DNA from: Nonomuraea sediminis
Lineage (GTDB): Bacteria > Actinomycetota > Actinomycetes > Streptosporangiales > Streptosporangiaceae
NCBI RefSeq assembly: GCF_018531495.1
Contig: NZ_JAHDTI010000003.1
Coordinates: 806,001 to 870,000, forward strand
Length of the DNA: 64,000 nt
Reading direction: 5' to 3'
Shown one piece after another: positions 45,013 through 52,931 of this stretch. Below the pieces are notes generated by a model. That model saw only the letters and a program-made list of their open reading frames with translations. It was not told the DNA's origin and searched no databases. Both the position numbers and the translations under genes were made by a program. The first letter of the stretch is position 1, and each line of letters starts with the position of its first letter.

Positions 45013-45240
45013 GTGGCCGGCCGCGAATACCTCGCCGCCATGCTCGACGTCCTGGTGTACGAGAACGTCCTGGTCGCCTGGCGCCGCGTGACGCTCGGCG
45101 GGTACGAGATCGTGACGCACGAGGGCGAGGAGCTCAAGCTGTCGGCGGGCCAGGTGGAGCAGTGGGCCCAGGGAGCCTTCGCCGTGTACCTGGCCCTGGT
45201 CGACCAGGGCCGCATCTCCCCCCGCCTGCCCAAGGCCTAG
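45013..45240 (+). CDS. Small hypothetical protein, 75 residues
   Basis: A soluble protein with no recognised domain. It begins with AGREYLAAMLDVLVYENVLVAW and ends with AVYLALVDQGRISPRLPKA. The composition and helix pattern look protein-like. The GTG at 45013 follows GAGGAGG at about 44998-45004. It overlaps the end of the convergent methyltransferase gene by 4 nt. Confidence 0.6.
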   Translation: MAGREYLAAMLDVLVYENVLVAWRRVTLGGYEIVTHEGEELKLSAGQVEQWAQGAFAVYLALVDQGRISPRLPKA

Positions 45241-45896
45241 CCCGGGTTGCGCGCGGTGCCGAGGATGTGCGGCAGCTTCGGCGCGAGCGTCGCCGGGCGG
45301 AACGCGAACCTGTCGAGTCCTTCCACGACCAGCCCGCTGTCCGCGATCGCCCTGGCCGTGTCGCGGTCGAGATGGCAGCCGCCCGCCGACAGGCTCCACA
45401 CAGGCGTCACCACCCGCTGCACGAGCCCGACCACCGGATGGCGTGAGCGCACGTGCTCGAAGAAGCGCAGCTCGCCGCCCGGCCGCAGCACCCGGCGCGC
45501 CTCGGCCAGCGTGACGGCCTGATCGGCCACCGAGCACAGCACGAGCGACAGCACCGCCGCATCGAAGCTCCCGTCCTCGTACGGCAGCGCGTCGGCGTGA
45601 CCCGCCACGACCTCCACCGGCACGGGAGACCCGGCGGCGGTCTTGACGGCGGCGGCCCTGAGCAGGTCCTCCGGCTCGACCGCCACGACCTGGGTGACCT
45701 CGCGCGGGTAGTGGGCGAAGTTCATCCCGTTTCCCGCGCCGATCTCGATCACCCGGCCGGACAGCCCGGCCAGCAGCCGGTGGCGGTATCCGGCCATGGC
45801 GCCCTGCTCGGCGACGGCGCTCATCCGCTCGTAGGCGCGGGCGAAGCGCGGGCGTTGGAACCTCGACAGATCCTGCATACCGTCCAGGCTATTCAC
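45237..45896 (-). CDS. Class I SAM-dependent methyltransferase
   Basis: The 219-residue UbiE/Methyltransf_11-type enzyme has motif I EIGAGNG (51-57), motif II acidic residue in VVAVEPEDLL, DALPYEDGSFDAAVLSLVL (motif IV/post-I region) and EARRVLRPGGELRFFEHV (motif VI). The substrate is unknown. The GTG at 45896 overlaps the csoR stop by GTGA, so it is co-expressed with the copper sensor. An ATG 18 nt downstream (45878) is possible. Confidence 0.82.
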   Translation of the reverse strand: MNSLDGMQDLSRFQRPRFARAYERMSAVAEQGAMAGYRHRLLAGLSGRVIEIGAGNGMNFAHYPREVTQVVAVEPEDLLRAAAVKTAAGSPVPVEVVAGHADALPYEDGSFDAAVLSLVLCSVADQAVTLAEARRVLRPGGELRFFEHVRSRHPVVGLVQRVVTPVWSLSAGGCHLDRDTARAIADSGLVVEGLDRFAFRPATLAPKLPHILGTARNPG

Positions 45897-46174
45897 GAGC
45901 GCACGAGCCGCGCGATCGCCTCGGCCGCCTCCTTCACCTTGGCCTCCGCCTCGGCGCCGCCCTTCTGGGTGGCCTCGGCGACGCAGTGCGCCATGTGCTC
46001 CTCGAGCAGGCTCAGCGCGAAGGACTGCAGCGCGCTGGTGGTGGCCGAGACCTGGGTCAGGATGTCGATGCAGTACTTGTCGTCCTCCACCATCCGCTGC
46101 AGGCCGCGCACCTGGCCTTCGGCGCGGCGCAACCGCCTGAGGTGTTCCTGCTTAGTGTCGGTGTAGCCGGGCAT
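45893..46174 (-). CDS. csoR: CsoR-type copper-sensing repressor
   Basis: The 93-residue all-helical protein belongs to the CsoR/RcnR/FrmR family. Cys35, His60 and Cys64 (DDKYCIDIL, LEEHMAHCV) form the C-H-C Cu(I) fingerprint of true CsoR proteins, with Tyr34 next to the first cysteine. The N-terminal KQEHLRRLRRAEGQVRGL helix is the DNA-contact region. It represses genes until Cu(I) binds. A CsoR-like motif lies 41-57 nt upstream, so it is probably autoregulated. No copper ATPase or chaperone is adjacent; the partners here are a methyltransferase and, perhaps at a distance, the AhpD-like gene. Confidence 0.87.
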   Translation of the reverse strand: MPGYTDTKQEHLRRLRRAEGQVRGLQRMVEDDKYCIDILTQVSATTSALQSFALSLLEEHMAHCVAEATQKGGAEAEAKVKEAAEAIARLVRS

Positions 46175-46214
46175 GCTAGAGGTCCTCTCGCTCGCTCTCA
46201 CCGAGATTAACACC

Positions 46215-46231
46215 ATACCCCCGTACCCTAT
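46215..46231 (-). promoter_or_regulatory. CsoR-like operator upstream of csoR
   Basis: ATACCCCCGTACCCTAT differs from a regular ATACCC/GGGTAT-type operator in one half, and matches the site before the AhpD-like gene at 15 of 17 positions. Its position 41-57 nt before the csoR start fits autoregulation. Confidence 0.5.
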
Positions 46232-46237
46232 TTCTCG

Positions 46238-46339
46238 ACGCGCCGTTGCGGCGTGCGAGCGTCGCCGACTCGCCGCGAGCGCCGGGCGCGGGCCCTCAGC
46301 CGGAGTGCGGCGGGCGGCCGGTGGGGTGGCTTGCCGTAC
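46238..46339. repeat. Dispersed repeat copy 3
   Basis: The segment is nearly identical to 9464-9566: CGCGCCGTTGCGG, CCGACTCGCCGCGAGCGCC, GGGCCCTCAGCCG, GCGGCGGGCGGCCGGTGGGG and a GGCTTGCCGTAC end. Only the right half of the MITE-like element is present. It separates the csoR promoter from the methyltransferase gene at 46426. Confidence 0.75.
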
Positions 46340-46425
46340 GAGAGAGATCTTCACGAACGGCGCGTGCAAGATCCTCGACAAGATCTAGTCTGTGGGCAAA
46401 GATCCCTCCGACCGGGAGCACCGCC

Positions 46426-47226
46426 ATGGCCGAAGATCCCCGACCCGATCTGCTCTCCAAGATCGACTTCGAAACGCCGCACGCCGCGCGGATCTGGAAC
46501 TACTGGATGGGCGGCAAGGACAACTACGAGGTGGACCGGGCCGCCGGTGACGCCGTGGCCTCGGTGTACCCCGACATCGTGAAGATGGCCGCCGAGTCAA
46601 GGAAGTTCCTGATCCGCGTCGTCCGCTACCTGGCCGGCGAGGCGGGGATCGACCAGTATCTCGACATCGGCACCGGCCTGCCCACGATGCAGAACACCCA
46701 CGAGATCGCCCAGAGCATCAGGCCCGAGTCCCGCGTGGTCTACGTCGACAACGATTCCCTGGTGCTCGCGCACGCCCGGGCGCTGCTGGTGAACACCACA
46801 CCCCAGGGTGTGACCACGTACGTGGACGCCGACCTGCACGACCCCGAGCGGATCGTCGCAGACGCGCGCAACGTGCTCGACTTCACCAGGCCGATCGCGG
46901 TGATGTTCATGGGCGTGCTCGGCTACGTGGCCGACTTCGGCGAGCTGCGCTCGATCGTGAACCGGGTGATGGACGCCGTGCCGTCCGGCAGCCACCTGGT
47001 CATCTGGGACGGCACCGACACCGGCGAGGCGATCAACGAGGGCGGCGCCAAGCTCGCCGAGACCGGGGCCATCCCCTACAACCTGCGCACCCTCGACCAG
47101 CTCGCCGAGTGCTTCGAGGGCCTGGAGCTCATCGAGCCGGGCCTGAGCCCGATCACCGACTGGCGCCCCGACGGCATCCAGTCCTCGCCGATCGACGCCC
47201 ACGGCGCCGTGGCGCGCAAGCCCTAA
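46426..47226 (+). CDS. SAM-dependent methyltransferase, Methyltransf_19 (DUF574) family
   Basis: The 266-residue protein has the family hallmarks ARIWNYWMGGKDNYEVDR, LDIGTGLPTMQNTHEIAQ (SAM site) and VVYVDNDSLVLAHARALL. The family is greatly expanded in Streptosporangiales and Streptomyces; targets are mostly unknown. The ATG at 46426 follows GGGAG, with a possible -10 TAGTCT at 46386-46391. A paralogue lies tail to tail with it, overlapping by 4 nt. Confidence 0.9.
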   Translation: MAEDPRPDLLSKIDFETPHAARIWNYWMGGKDNYEVDRAAGDAVASVYPDIVKMAAESRKFLIRVVRYLAGEAGIDQYLDIGTGLPTMQNTHEIAQSIRPESRVVYVDNDSLVLAHARALLVNTTPQGVTTYVDADLHDPERIVADARNVLDFTRPIAVMFMGVLGYVADFGELRSIVNRVMDAVPSGSHLVIWDGTDTGEAINEGGAKLAETGAIPYNLRTLDQLAECFEGLELIEPGLSPITDWRPDGIQSSPIDAHGAVARKP

Positions 47227-48020
47227 CGCTTGCGGCCGATCCCGCAGACGGCGTTGACCACGTCCACGACCGCGCGCGGTCCCAGCGGCGGGCGCCAGTC
47301 CGGCGTGGCGACCACGCCGGGCTCCACCAGCTCGAGCCCGTCGAAGAAACGGGCCAGCCGCTCCGGGCTGCGCAGCGTGTAGGGGAAGGCGGCGCGCGCG
47401 TTGTAGGAGTTGACCGCCGCCACCAGGTTGGGGTTGACGTTCACGCCGTCGGACAGCGCCAGATGGCTGCCCGGCGGCAGCGCGTCGACGTAGCGGCGGA
47501 CCAGGTCGCCGATCAGGTCGTCGTCGGGCACCTGCCCCGCGATGCTGAGCATCATCAGCCCGATCGGCCGGGAGAAGTCCAGCGTCTCGGCCGCCCGCGA
47601 CAGGATCCTGTCCGGATCGCGCACGTCGGCGTCGATGTAGTCGGTGGCGCCCGCGGGCACGCTGGTCAGCAGCGCCCTGGCGTGCACGAGCACCAGCGGG
47701 TCGTTGTCGACGTAGACGACGCGCGACTCCGGCGCCAGACGCTGGGCCACCTCGTGGGTGTTGTCGGCGGTGGGCAGTCCCGTGCCGATGTCCAGGAACT
47801 GCCGCACGCCCGCCTCGGAGACGAGGTAGGTCACGGCCCGCTTGAGGAACTCCCGCTGCAGCCGCGCCACCTGCGCGAAGTCGGGGAACACCCGCAGCAG
47901 GGTCTCCCCGGCCTCCTGGTCGGCCGCGTAGTTGTCCTTGCCGCCGAGCAGGTAGTCCCACACACGCGCGGAGTGCGGCTTGCTGGTGTCGATCCTGGCC
48001 ATCGGGTCGTCCGCGGACAT
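47223..48020 (-). CDS. SAM-dependent methyltransferase, Methyltransf_19 (DUF574) family
   Basis: The 265-residue paralogue of the preceding gene shares ARVWDYLLGGKDNYAADQEA, LDIGTGLPTADNTHEVAQ and VVYVDNDPLVLVHARALL. The SAM-binding acidic residue and the D-(A/V)-D-(V/L)-RDP motif are kept. The C-termini differ most, suggesting different substrates. The ATG at 48020 has AAGGAGGG just upstream. The pair is convergent with a 4-nt overlap at 47223-47226. Confidence 0.9.
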   Translation of the reverse strand: MSADDPMARIDTSKPHSARVWDYLLGGKDNYAADQEAGETLLRVFPDFAQVARLQREFLKRAVTYLVSEAGVRQFLDIGTGLPTADNTHEVAQRLAPESRVVYVDNDPLVLVHARALLTSVPAGATDYIDADVRDPDRILSRAAETLDFSRPIGLMMLSIAGQVPDDDLIGDLVRRYVDALPPGSHLALSDGVNVNPNLVAAVNSYNARAAFPYTLRSPERLARFFDGLELVEPGVVATPDWRPPLGPRAVVDVVNAVCGIGRKR

Positions 48021-48050
48021 CGGCCCTCCTTACGATCAGGCCAACCCTAT

Positions 48051-48088
48051 GCCGCCCGCCGTACGCCCCGGAAGGCACGGCGGGCGGC
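48051..48088. terminator. Hairpin after the secreted-protein gene
   Basis: A perfect 12-bp stem (GCCGCCCGCCGT at 48051-48062, ACGGCGGGCGGC at 48077-48088) with a 14-nt loop. The arm sequence, with the adjacent AC, matches the GTACGGCGGGCGGC core of the dispersed repeat, so it may be a minimal relic of that element used as a terminator. Confidence 0.6.
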
Positions 48089-48094
48089 CTCCGC

Positions 48095-48484
48095 TCAGGA
48101 CGTGGTGATGATCAGCGAGCTGAGGAAGACGTCCTGGGTGCCGTTGTTCTTGGCGCAGGCGGTGTAGTCGCCGGCGCCCTGCCAGTTGTACCAGCCGGAC
48201 TGGGTCTGGGCGGCCCACGCGGTGACCGGGCCGGGCGAGCCGGTGCCCGTCACGACCAGGCCGCTCTGCCCGATGAGCTTGAACTTCAGGCCGGGGCTGT
48301 TGGCGTTGCCGCTGGCGTAGACGGAGTTGTCGGCGTGCGCGCCGACGCAAACCTCGCCGCCGGGGTGGACGGTGCGGTTGTAGACGCTGATGCCGCCGGC
48401 GAAGGCGGGGCCTGAGATCGTCAGCAGGCCGAGCCCTGCGGCGGTGGCGAGGGCGGCACCGGCGGCGAAACGGCGAACGGTCAT
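48095..48484 (-). CDS. Small secreted protein of unknown function
   Basis: The 129-residue protein has a signal peptide (residues 1-29, cleavage likely after GPAFA). The mature domain is about 100 residues and beta-rich, with two cysteines (46 and 110) that could pair and a Trp-rich region SGWYNWQGAGDYTAC. No family was recognised. AAGGAG precedes the ATG. It is monocistronic, with a hairpin behind it. Confidence 0.7.
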   Translation of the reverse strand: MTVRRFAAGAALATAAGLGLLTISGPAFAGGISVYNRTVHPGGEVCVGAHADNSVYASGNANSPGLKFKLIGQSGLVVTGTGSPGPVTAWAAQTQSGWYNWQGAGDYTACAKNNGTQDVFLSSLIITTS

Positions 48485-48630
48485 CGGAGTGCTCCTTCCG
48501 TGGTGGTTGATGCCAGGAAGGTAGGCCGCCGGGATAGCCGGTCTTGAGACCGTTCCGCGCCCACTTCACGTCCGATCCGCGTCCGCCGGTCGGTCACGCA
48601 TTGAGGAACCATAGCTTCCACAAGGCCGGT

Positions 48631-48636
48631 TAGCGT
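48631..48636 (+). promoter_or_regulatory. Probable -10 box (TAGCGT) for the YdeI-like gene
   Basis: TAGCGT ends 6 nt before the ATG at 48643, predicting a leaderless transcript; there is no ribosome site. Confidence 0.45.
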
Positions 48637-48642
48637 GGCCGC

Positions 48643-49185
48643 ATGACGTATCTGACCTTCGATGACGCGGCGCAGTGGGAGTCCTGGCTGGCAGAGCACC
48701 ACGAGGAGGCCGGTGAGGCCTGGCTCCTGATCGCCAAGAAGGGCTCCGGCAGGACCTCCCCCACCTCGGCCCAGACGCTCGAGGTCGCCCTGTGCTACGG
48801 CTGGATCGACAGCCACCGCATGGGGCACGACGCGTCGTACTTCCTGCAGCGCTACTCGCCGCGGCGGTCCGGCAGCCCGTGGTCGCGGATCAACGTCGAC
48901 CGGGCCGAGGTGCTGATCGCCGAGGGCCGGATGCGGGCGCCCGGCCACGCCGAGATCGAGGCGGCCAAGGCCGACGGGCGGTGGGATGCTGCCTACGCCT
49001 CGCAGGCCACGGCCACGGTCCCCGAGGACCTGGCCATCGCCCTGGCCGCCGAGCCCGCTGCCGCCGCCGCGTTCGGCGCGCTCGACAGGACCGGGCGGTA
49101 CGCGGTCATCCTCCCCCTGCTCAAGGCCAGGACCAGGGAACGGCGGGCCGTCCTGGTGGCCAGGGCGATCGAGGCGCTGTCATGA
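48643..49185 (+). CDS. YdeI/OmdA-like protein
   Basis: The 180-residue protein matches the YdeI-type (OmpD-associated/bacteriocin-protection) family: FDDAAQWESWLAEHHEEAGEAWL, then the core EVALCYGWIDSHRMGHD and YFLQRYSPRRSGSPWSRINVDR. The C-terminal helices include AAFGALDRTGRYAVILPLLKA. The cellular role is poorly known. It overlaps the 3' end of the rbsB-like gene by 6 nt, tail to tail. Confidence 0.83.
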   Translation: MTYLTFDDAAQWESWLAEHHEEAGEAWLLIAKKGSGRTSPTSAQTLEVALCYGWIDSHRMGHDASYFLQRYSPRRSGSPWSRINVDRAEVLIAEGRMRAPGHAEIEAAKADGRWDAAYASQATATVPEDLAIALAAEPAAAAAFGALDRTGRYAVILPLLKARTRERRAVLVARAIEALS

Positions 49186-50124
49186 GGTCATGAAGTCCTG
49201 CACGTTCTCCTTCGTGGCGACCTTCACCGGCACGTGCACGACCTTCTGGACGTTCTGCCCCTTGGCGGTGGACACCGCGCTGATCACGGACTCCTCACCC
49301 AGGAGCTTGGGCTGCTGGGCGACCGTGGCCGACATGGTGCCCGCCTGGACCGCCTTGAGCCCGTCGGGCGTGCCGTCGAAGCCGACGACCTTGACCTGGT
49401 TGCCCGCCTTCGAGCCGAGCGCCTTGATCGCGCCGAGCGCCATCTCGTCGTTCTGGGCGAAGACGCCGGTGATGCCGGGGTTGGACTGCATGATGTTGGT
49501 CATCACGTCCAGGCCCTTGGTCCGGTCGAAGTCGGCCGGCTGCTGGGCCACCACCTTGATGTTCGGATACTTCTTGATCCCGGCGGCGAACCCGGCGCCC
49601 CTGTCGCGGGCCGCCGACGTGCCGGGCACACCCTGCAGCACCGCCACCTGGCCCTTGCCGCCGAGCTGCTTGGCCAGCTGGTCGGCCGCCAGCGCGCCGC
49701 CCGCCACGTTGTCTGAGGTGATGGTCTGCGCGACCGGGGCCCCGTTGACCGCGCGGTCCACCGCGATCACCGGGATGCTCGACCGGTTGGCCACCTTCAC
49801 GGCCGGCGCGGCGGCGTCGGAGTCCACCGGGTTGATGATGACCGCCTTCATGCCCTGGCTGGTGAAGTTCTGCACCTGGTTGACCTGCTGGGAGGCGTCG
49901 TTCTGGGCGTCCGTGGTCGTCAGCGACACGCCCAGCTCCTTGGCCTTGGCCTCGGCGCCCGCGCGCAGCTGCACGAAGTACGGGTTGTTCAGCGTGCTGA
50001 TCGACAGGCCCACCTTGACGTTGCCGCCGCCCGCCGACCCTCCGCCCGCGCCTTGCTGGGGCGACGAGCAAGCGCCCAGGCCGCCTATCGCGAGCACGGC
50101 CGTTGCGACGATCAAGAGCCTCAT
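49180..50124 (-). CDS. Ribose-type sugar ABC transporter binding lipoprotein (RbsB-like)
   Basis: The 314-residue Peripla_BP_4 protein has a lipoprotein signal with lipobox IGGLGAC (Cys19) and a Gly/Ser-rich linker. The two-lobed domain contains VGLSISTLNNPYFVQL, AVIINPVDSDAA, VIAVDRAV, GVFAQNDEMALGAIKAL and VVGFDGTPDGLKAV, typical of ribose/galactose-type binding proteins. The exact sugar cannot be told. The ATG at 50124 overlaps the permease stop by ATGA. It is last in the A-C-B operon. Confidence 0.88.
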   Translation of the reverse strand: MRLLIVATAVLAIGGLGACSSPQQGAGGGSAGGGNVKVGLSISTLNNPYFVQLRAGAEAKAKELGVSLTTTDAQNDASQQVNQVQNFTSQGMKAVIINPVDSDAAAPAVKVANRSSIPVIAVDRAVNGAPVAQTITSDNVAGGALAADQLAKQLGGKGQVAVLQGVPGTSAARDRGAGFAAGIKKYPNIKVVAQQPADFDRTKGLDVMTNIMQSNPGITGVFAQNDEMALGAIKALGSKAGNQVKVVGFDGTPDGLKAVQAGTMSATVAQQPKLLGEESVISAVSTAKGQNVQKVVHVPVKVATKENVQDFMTS

Positions 50125-51065
50125 ATCCTGTTCCTTCCTCGCACTGTGTCGAGCAGGACGGCCAGCGCGATCACCGCGCCGATCACGACCTGCTGCCAGA
50201 AGGCGGACACCGACAGCAGGTTCAAGCCGTTGCGCAGCACCGCGAGGATGAGCGCGCCGACGAACGTGCCGAACGCCCGCCCCTTGCCGCCCGACAGGCT
50301 CGCCCCGCCGATCACGACGGCCGCGATGGCGTCCAGCTCGTAACCGGCGGCGGCCTGCGGCTGTGCCGAGGCCAGGCGGCTGGCCAGGACGATCCCGGCC
50401 ACCGCGGCGAACACCCCGGACAGGGCGTAGGTGATGAGTTTCTGGGCGTTGACGTTGATCCCGGACAGGCGGGCCGCCTCCTCGTTGCCGCCGATCGCGT
50501 ACATGGCCCGGCCCGAGTACGTGCGGGCCAGCACGACCGCGGTGATGACGCCCATCACGACCATGACCACGACCGGGATGGGGAGGAACCCCCCGATGTT
50601 GCCGCCCAGGTTGGCGATGGCGTCCGGCATGGGCAGCGGGCTGCCCTGGGAGACCACCAGAGCCAGGCCCCGGGCCACGCTGAGCATCGCCAGGGTCGCG
50701 ATGAACGGGGGCAGCTTGCCGTACGCGATCAGAGCGCCGTTGACCAGGCCGCAGGCCAGCCCCACGACCAGGGCGAGCAGCGTGGCCGGCGGCCAGGCCA
50801 GGCCGGCGTCGCCGGCGGCCCAGCCCAGGCAGATCGCCGACAGCGCGGCCACCGAGCCCACCGACAGGTCGATGCCGGCGGTGACGATCACGAAGGTGAC
50901 GCCGAAGGCCAGGATCGCGGTGACCGCGGCCTGCACGCCCACGTTGAGCAGGTTCGTCAGGGTCAGGAAGTCGGACGACAGCAGCGACAGCAGGACGCAG
51001 AGCACGACCAGTGCGATCAGGGCGCCGTTCTCCGACAGCCAGGCTCCGACCCTACTTCTCGACAC
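50121..51065 (-). CDS. Ribose-type ABC transporter permease (RbsC-like)
   Basis: The 314-residue permease has 8-10 helices. It contains the conserved FVIVTAGIDLSVGSVAALSA, LPPFIATLAMLSVARGLALV, YAIGGNEEAARLSGINV and GGASLSGGKGRAFGTFVGALI motifs of the BPD_transp_2 family. The GTG at 51065 overlaps the ATPase gene by 14 nt. It works with the RbsA-like ATPase and RbsB-like lipoprotein. Confidence 0.9.
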   Translation of the reverse strand: MSRSRVGAWLSENGALIALVVLCVLLSLLSSDFLTLTNLLNVGVQAAVTAILAFGVTFVIVTAGIDLSVGSVAALSAICLGWAAGDAGLAWPPATLLALVVGLACGLVNGALIAYGKLPPFIATLAMLSVARGLALVVSQGSPLPMPDAIANLGGNIGGFLPIPVVVMVVMGVITAVVLARTYSGRAMYAIGGNEEAARLSGINVNAQKLITYALSGVFAAVAGIVLASRLASAQPQAAAGYELDAIAAVVIGGASLSGGKGRAFGTFVGALILAVLRNGLNLLSVSAFWQQVVIGAVIALAVLLDTVRGRNRI

Positions 51066-52557
51066 GGGCGTCCTCCACGTCCGCCACGGCCAGCGCCATC
51101 ACCAGGTCCTGGGTGGCCTCCCGCGCGGGCACCTCGCCGACCAGCCGTCCCCTGGCCATCACGAGGATCCGGTCGCTCATGCCGATGACCTCGGGCAGGT
51201 CGCTCGAGATGATCAGTACGGCGTGGCCGGAGGCGGTCAGTGAGTTGATCAGCTGGTAGATCTCGACCTTGGCGCCCACGTCGATGCCGCGCGTGGGCTC
51301 GTCGAGGATGAGCACGCCCGCCTCGGCCAGCAGCCACTTGCCGATCACGACCTTCTGCTGGTTGCCGCCCGAAAGCGTGCGGACCTCCTGGCCCAGGCCG
51401 CTCATCCGGACGCCGAGCTGCCCGGCCATGTCCCCCGCCGCCTTGCGCCGGCCGGCGCGGTCGACGAATCCCGCGTGCGTGAAGCGGCCGAGCGTGACCA
51501 GGCCCAGGTTCTCCGCCACGTCCGCGCCCAGCACCAGGCCCTGGCCCTTGCGGTCCTCGGGCACCAGGCCGAGTCCCGCCTCCATGGCGGCGTGCACGTC
51601 GCCGGGCGGCAGCCGCTCGCCGTTCACGGACACCTCGCCGGAGTCGTAGCGGTCGGCGCCGAACACCGCCCTGGCCACCTCGGTGCGCCCGGCGCCGATC
51701 AGTCCCGCCAGGCCCACGACCTCGCCCGCGCGCACCACGAACGAGACGTCGGCGAAACCGCCCGCCCTGGTCAGGCCCCGCACCTTCAGCAGCGGCTCGC
51801 CCGGCGGCTGGGACCTGCGCGGGTACTGCTGGTCGATCGGCCGCCCGACCATGAGCCTGACCAGCTCGTCCTGGTCGGCGGTAGCGGGCACCTCGCCCAC
51901 CGAGCGCCCGTCGCGCAGCACCGTCACCCGGTCGCCGACCTGCGGGATCTCCTCGAGTTTGTGGGTGATGAAGATGACCGCCACGCCCTGCTCGCGCAGC
52001 TGCCTGACGATCGCGAACAGCCGTTCCACCTCGTCCGTGGTGAGCACCGCGGTCGGCTCGTCCATGATCAGGATGCGCGCGTTCAGGCAGAGCGCCTTGG
52101 CGATCTCCACCATCTGCATCCTGGCGATGCCCAGCGTGCCGACCTTGGCCTGCGGGTCGATCCGCAGCCCCACCCGCTCGAGCAGTTCCCTGGCCTGGGT
52201 GCGCATCCGCCTGACGTCGACCAGCCCGAGCCTGCGCGGCGGGCGGCCGAGCAGCAGGTTCTCGGCCACGCTGAGCTGCGGGACCAGGTTGAACTCCTGG
52301 TAGATCGTGGCGATCCCGAGGCGCTGCGCGTCGGTCGTGCCCTTGATCTGCGCGGGCTTGCCGTCGACCTGGATCACGCCCGCGTCCGGACGGTAGGCGC
52401 CCGAGAGGATCTTGACGAGCGTGCTCTTGCCCGCGCCGTTCTCGCCCAGCAGGACGTGCACCTCGCCCTGCTTCAGCGAGAAGTCCACCCCGTCGAGCGC
52501 GACCACGCCCGGGAACTCCTTGCGGAGGCCCTCGACGCGGAGGATCTCGGCGGGCAT
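51052..52557 (-). CDS. Ribose-type ABC transporter ATPase with two ABC domains (RbsA-like)
   Basis: The 501-residue protein carries tandem ABC cassettes. The first has Walker A GENGAGKST and Walker B ILIMDEPTAVLT. The second has the degenerate GLIGAGRTE P-loop, signature LSGGNQQKV and Walker B VLILDEPTRGIDVGAK. This arrangement is standard for RbsA/MglA. It is the first gene of the operon. No dedicated kinase or regulator is adjacent, so the substrate is open. A 64-nt gap separates it from the small Cys/His-rich frame upstream. Confidence 0.9.
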   Translation of the reverse strand: MPAEILRVEGLRKEFPGVVALDGVDFSLKQGEVHVLLGENGAGKSTLVKILSGAYRPDAGVIQVDGKPAQIKGTTDAQRLGIATIYQEFNLVPQLSVAENLLLGRPPRRLGLVDVRRMRTQARELLERVGLRIDPQAKVGTLGIARMQMVEIAKALCLNARILIMDEPTAVLTTDEVERLFAIVRQLREQGVAVIFITHKLEEIPQVGDRVTVLRDGRSVGEVPATADQDELVRLMVGRPIDQQYPRRSQPPGEPLLKVRGLTRAGGFADVSFVVRAGEVVGLAGLIGAGRTEVARAVFGADRYDSGEVSVNGERLPPGDVHAAMEAGLGLVPEDRKGQGLVLGADVAENLGLVTLGRFTHAGFVDRAGRRKAAGDMAGQLGVRMSGLGQEVRTLSGGNQQKVVIGKWLLAEAGVLILDEPTRGIDVGAKVEIYQLINSLTASGHAVLIISSDLPEVIGMSDRILVMARGRLVGEVPAREATQDLVMALAVADVEDARVEK

Positions 52558-52621
52558 CGCTCTCTCCGGGCTTGATCGCTGGAATTGCTGCGGTCATGCC
52601 CGGAGGCGTCTCTTGAGACCC

Positions 52622-52849
52622 TTATGCGGCGGTAAAGGGCGGATAGACGTGCTCGCCCTGATGCTCGGGGGGCAGCACGCAACGGCGTCCGTTCTCCTCG
52701 CTCGCGCAGCGCACGGCTTCCTCACGCTGCGGCAAGGGTTCACGTTCAGTGGTCAGGATCGCCTCCAGGCCCCGGTACGGCAGGCCGACGTTACCCCCCA
52801 CAACCGGGCATTCGGTCGCAATCAGGCAACAATCACACCTCTGAACCAT
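52622..52849 (-). CDS. Possible small Cys/His-rich protein, 75 residues
   Basis: The frame has an N-terminal cysteine group (MVQRCDCCLIATEC) and a C-terminal C-x9-C-x5-H-x3-H arrangement in CASEENGRRCVLPPEHQGEH. This could make a small zinc-binding domain. No family was recognised. Start is ATG 52849 or GTG 52852, with only a weak ribosome site. It is divergent from the NUDIX gene and lies upstream of the rbs-type operon on the same strand. Confidence 0.45.
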   Translation of the reverse strand: MVQRCDCCLIATECPVVGGNVGLPYRGLEAILTTEREPLPQREEAVRCASEENGRRCVLPPEHQGEHVYPPFTAA

Positions 52850-52919
52850 CACGCAAACCTGAGTGAACCGTTACCGTGAGTAACAGGCGTTCGATCAGCG
52901 CGCGTGGTTGGCGGGCAAG

Positions 52920-52925
52920 TATGAT
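52920..52925 (+). promoter_or_regulatory. Probable -10 box (TATGAT) for the NUDIX gene
   Basis: TATGAT is an excellent -10 and ends 6 nt before the ATG at 52932, predicting a leaderless mRNA and supporting that start. Confidence 0.55.
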
Positions 52926-52931
52926 CGGCCA

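Noticed and set aside
49180..52557. Calling the sugar transporter ribose-specific
   Set aside because: The three proteins fit the ribose-type family, but no ribokinase, regulator or other sugar gene is adjacent, so the substrate is left open.
52776..52788. GTACGGCAGGCCG, identical to the first 13 bases of the MITE-like terminal repeat
   Set aside because: It is isolated, with no partner arm or other repeat blocks, and GTACGGC-like words are common in this genome.
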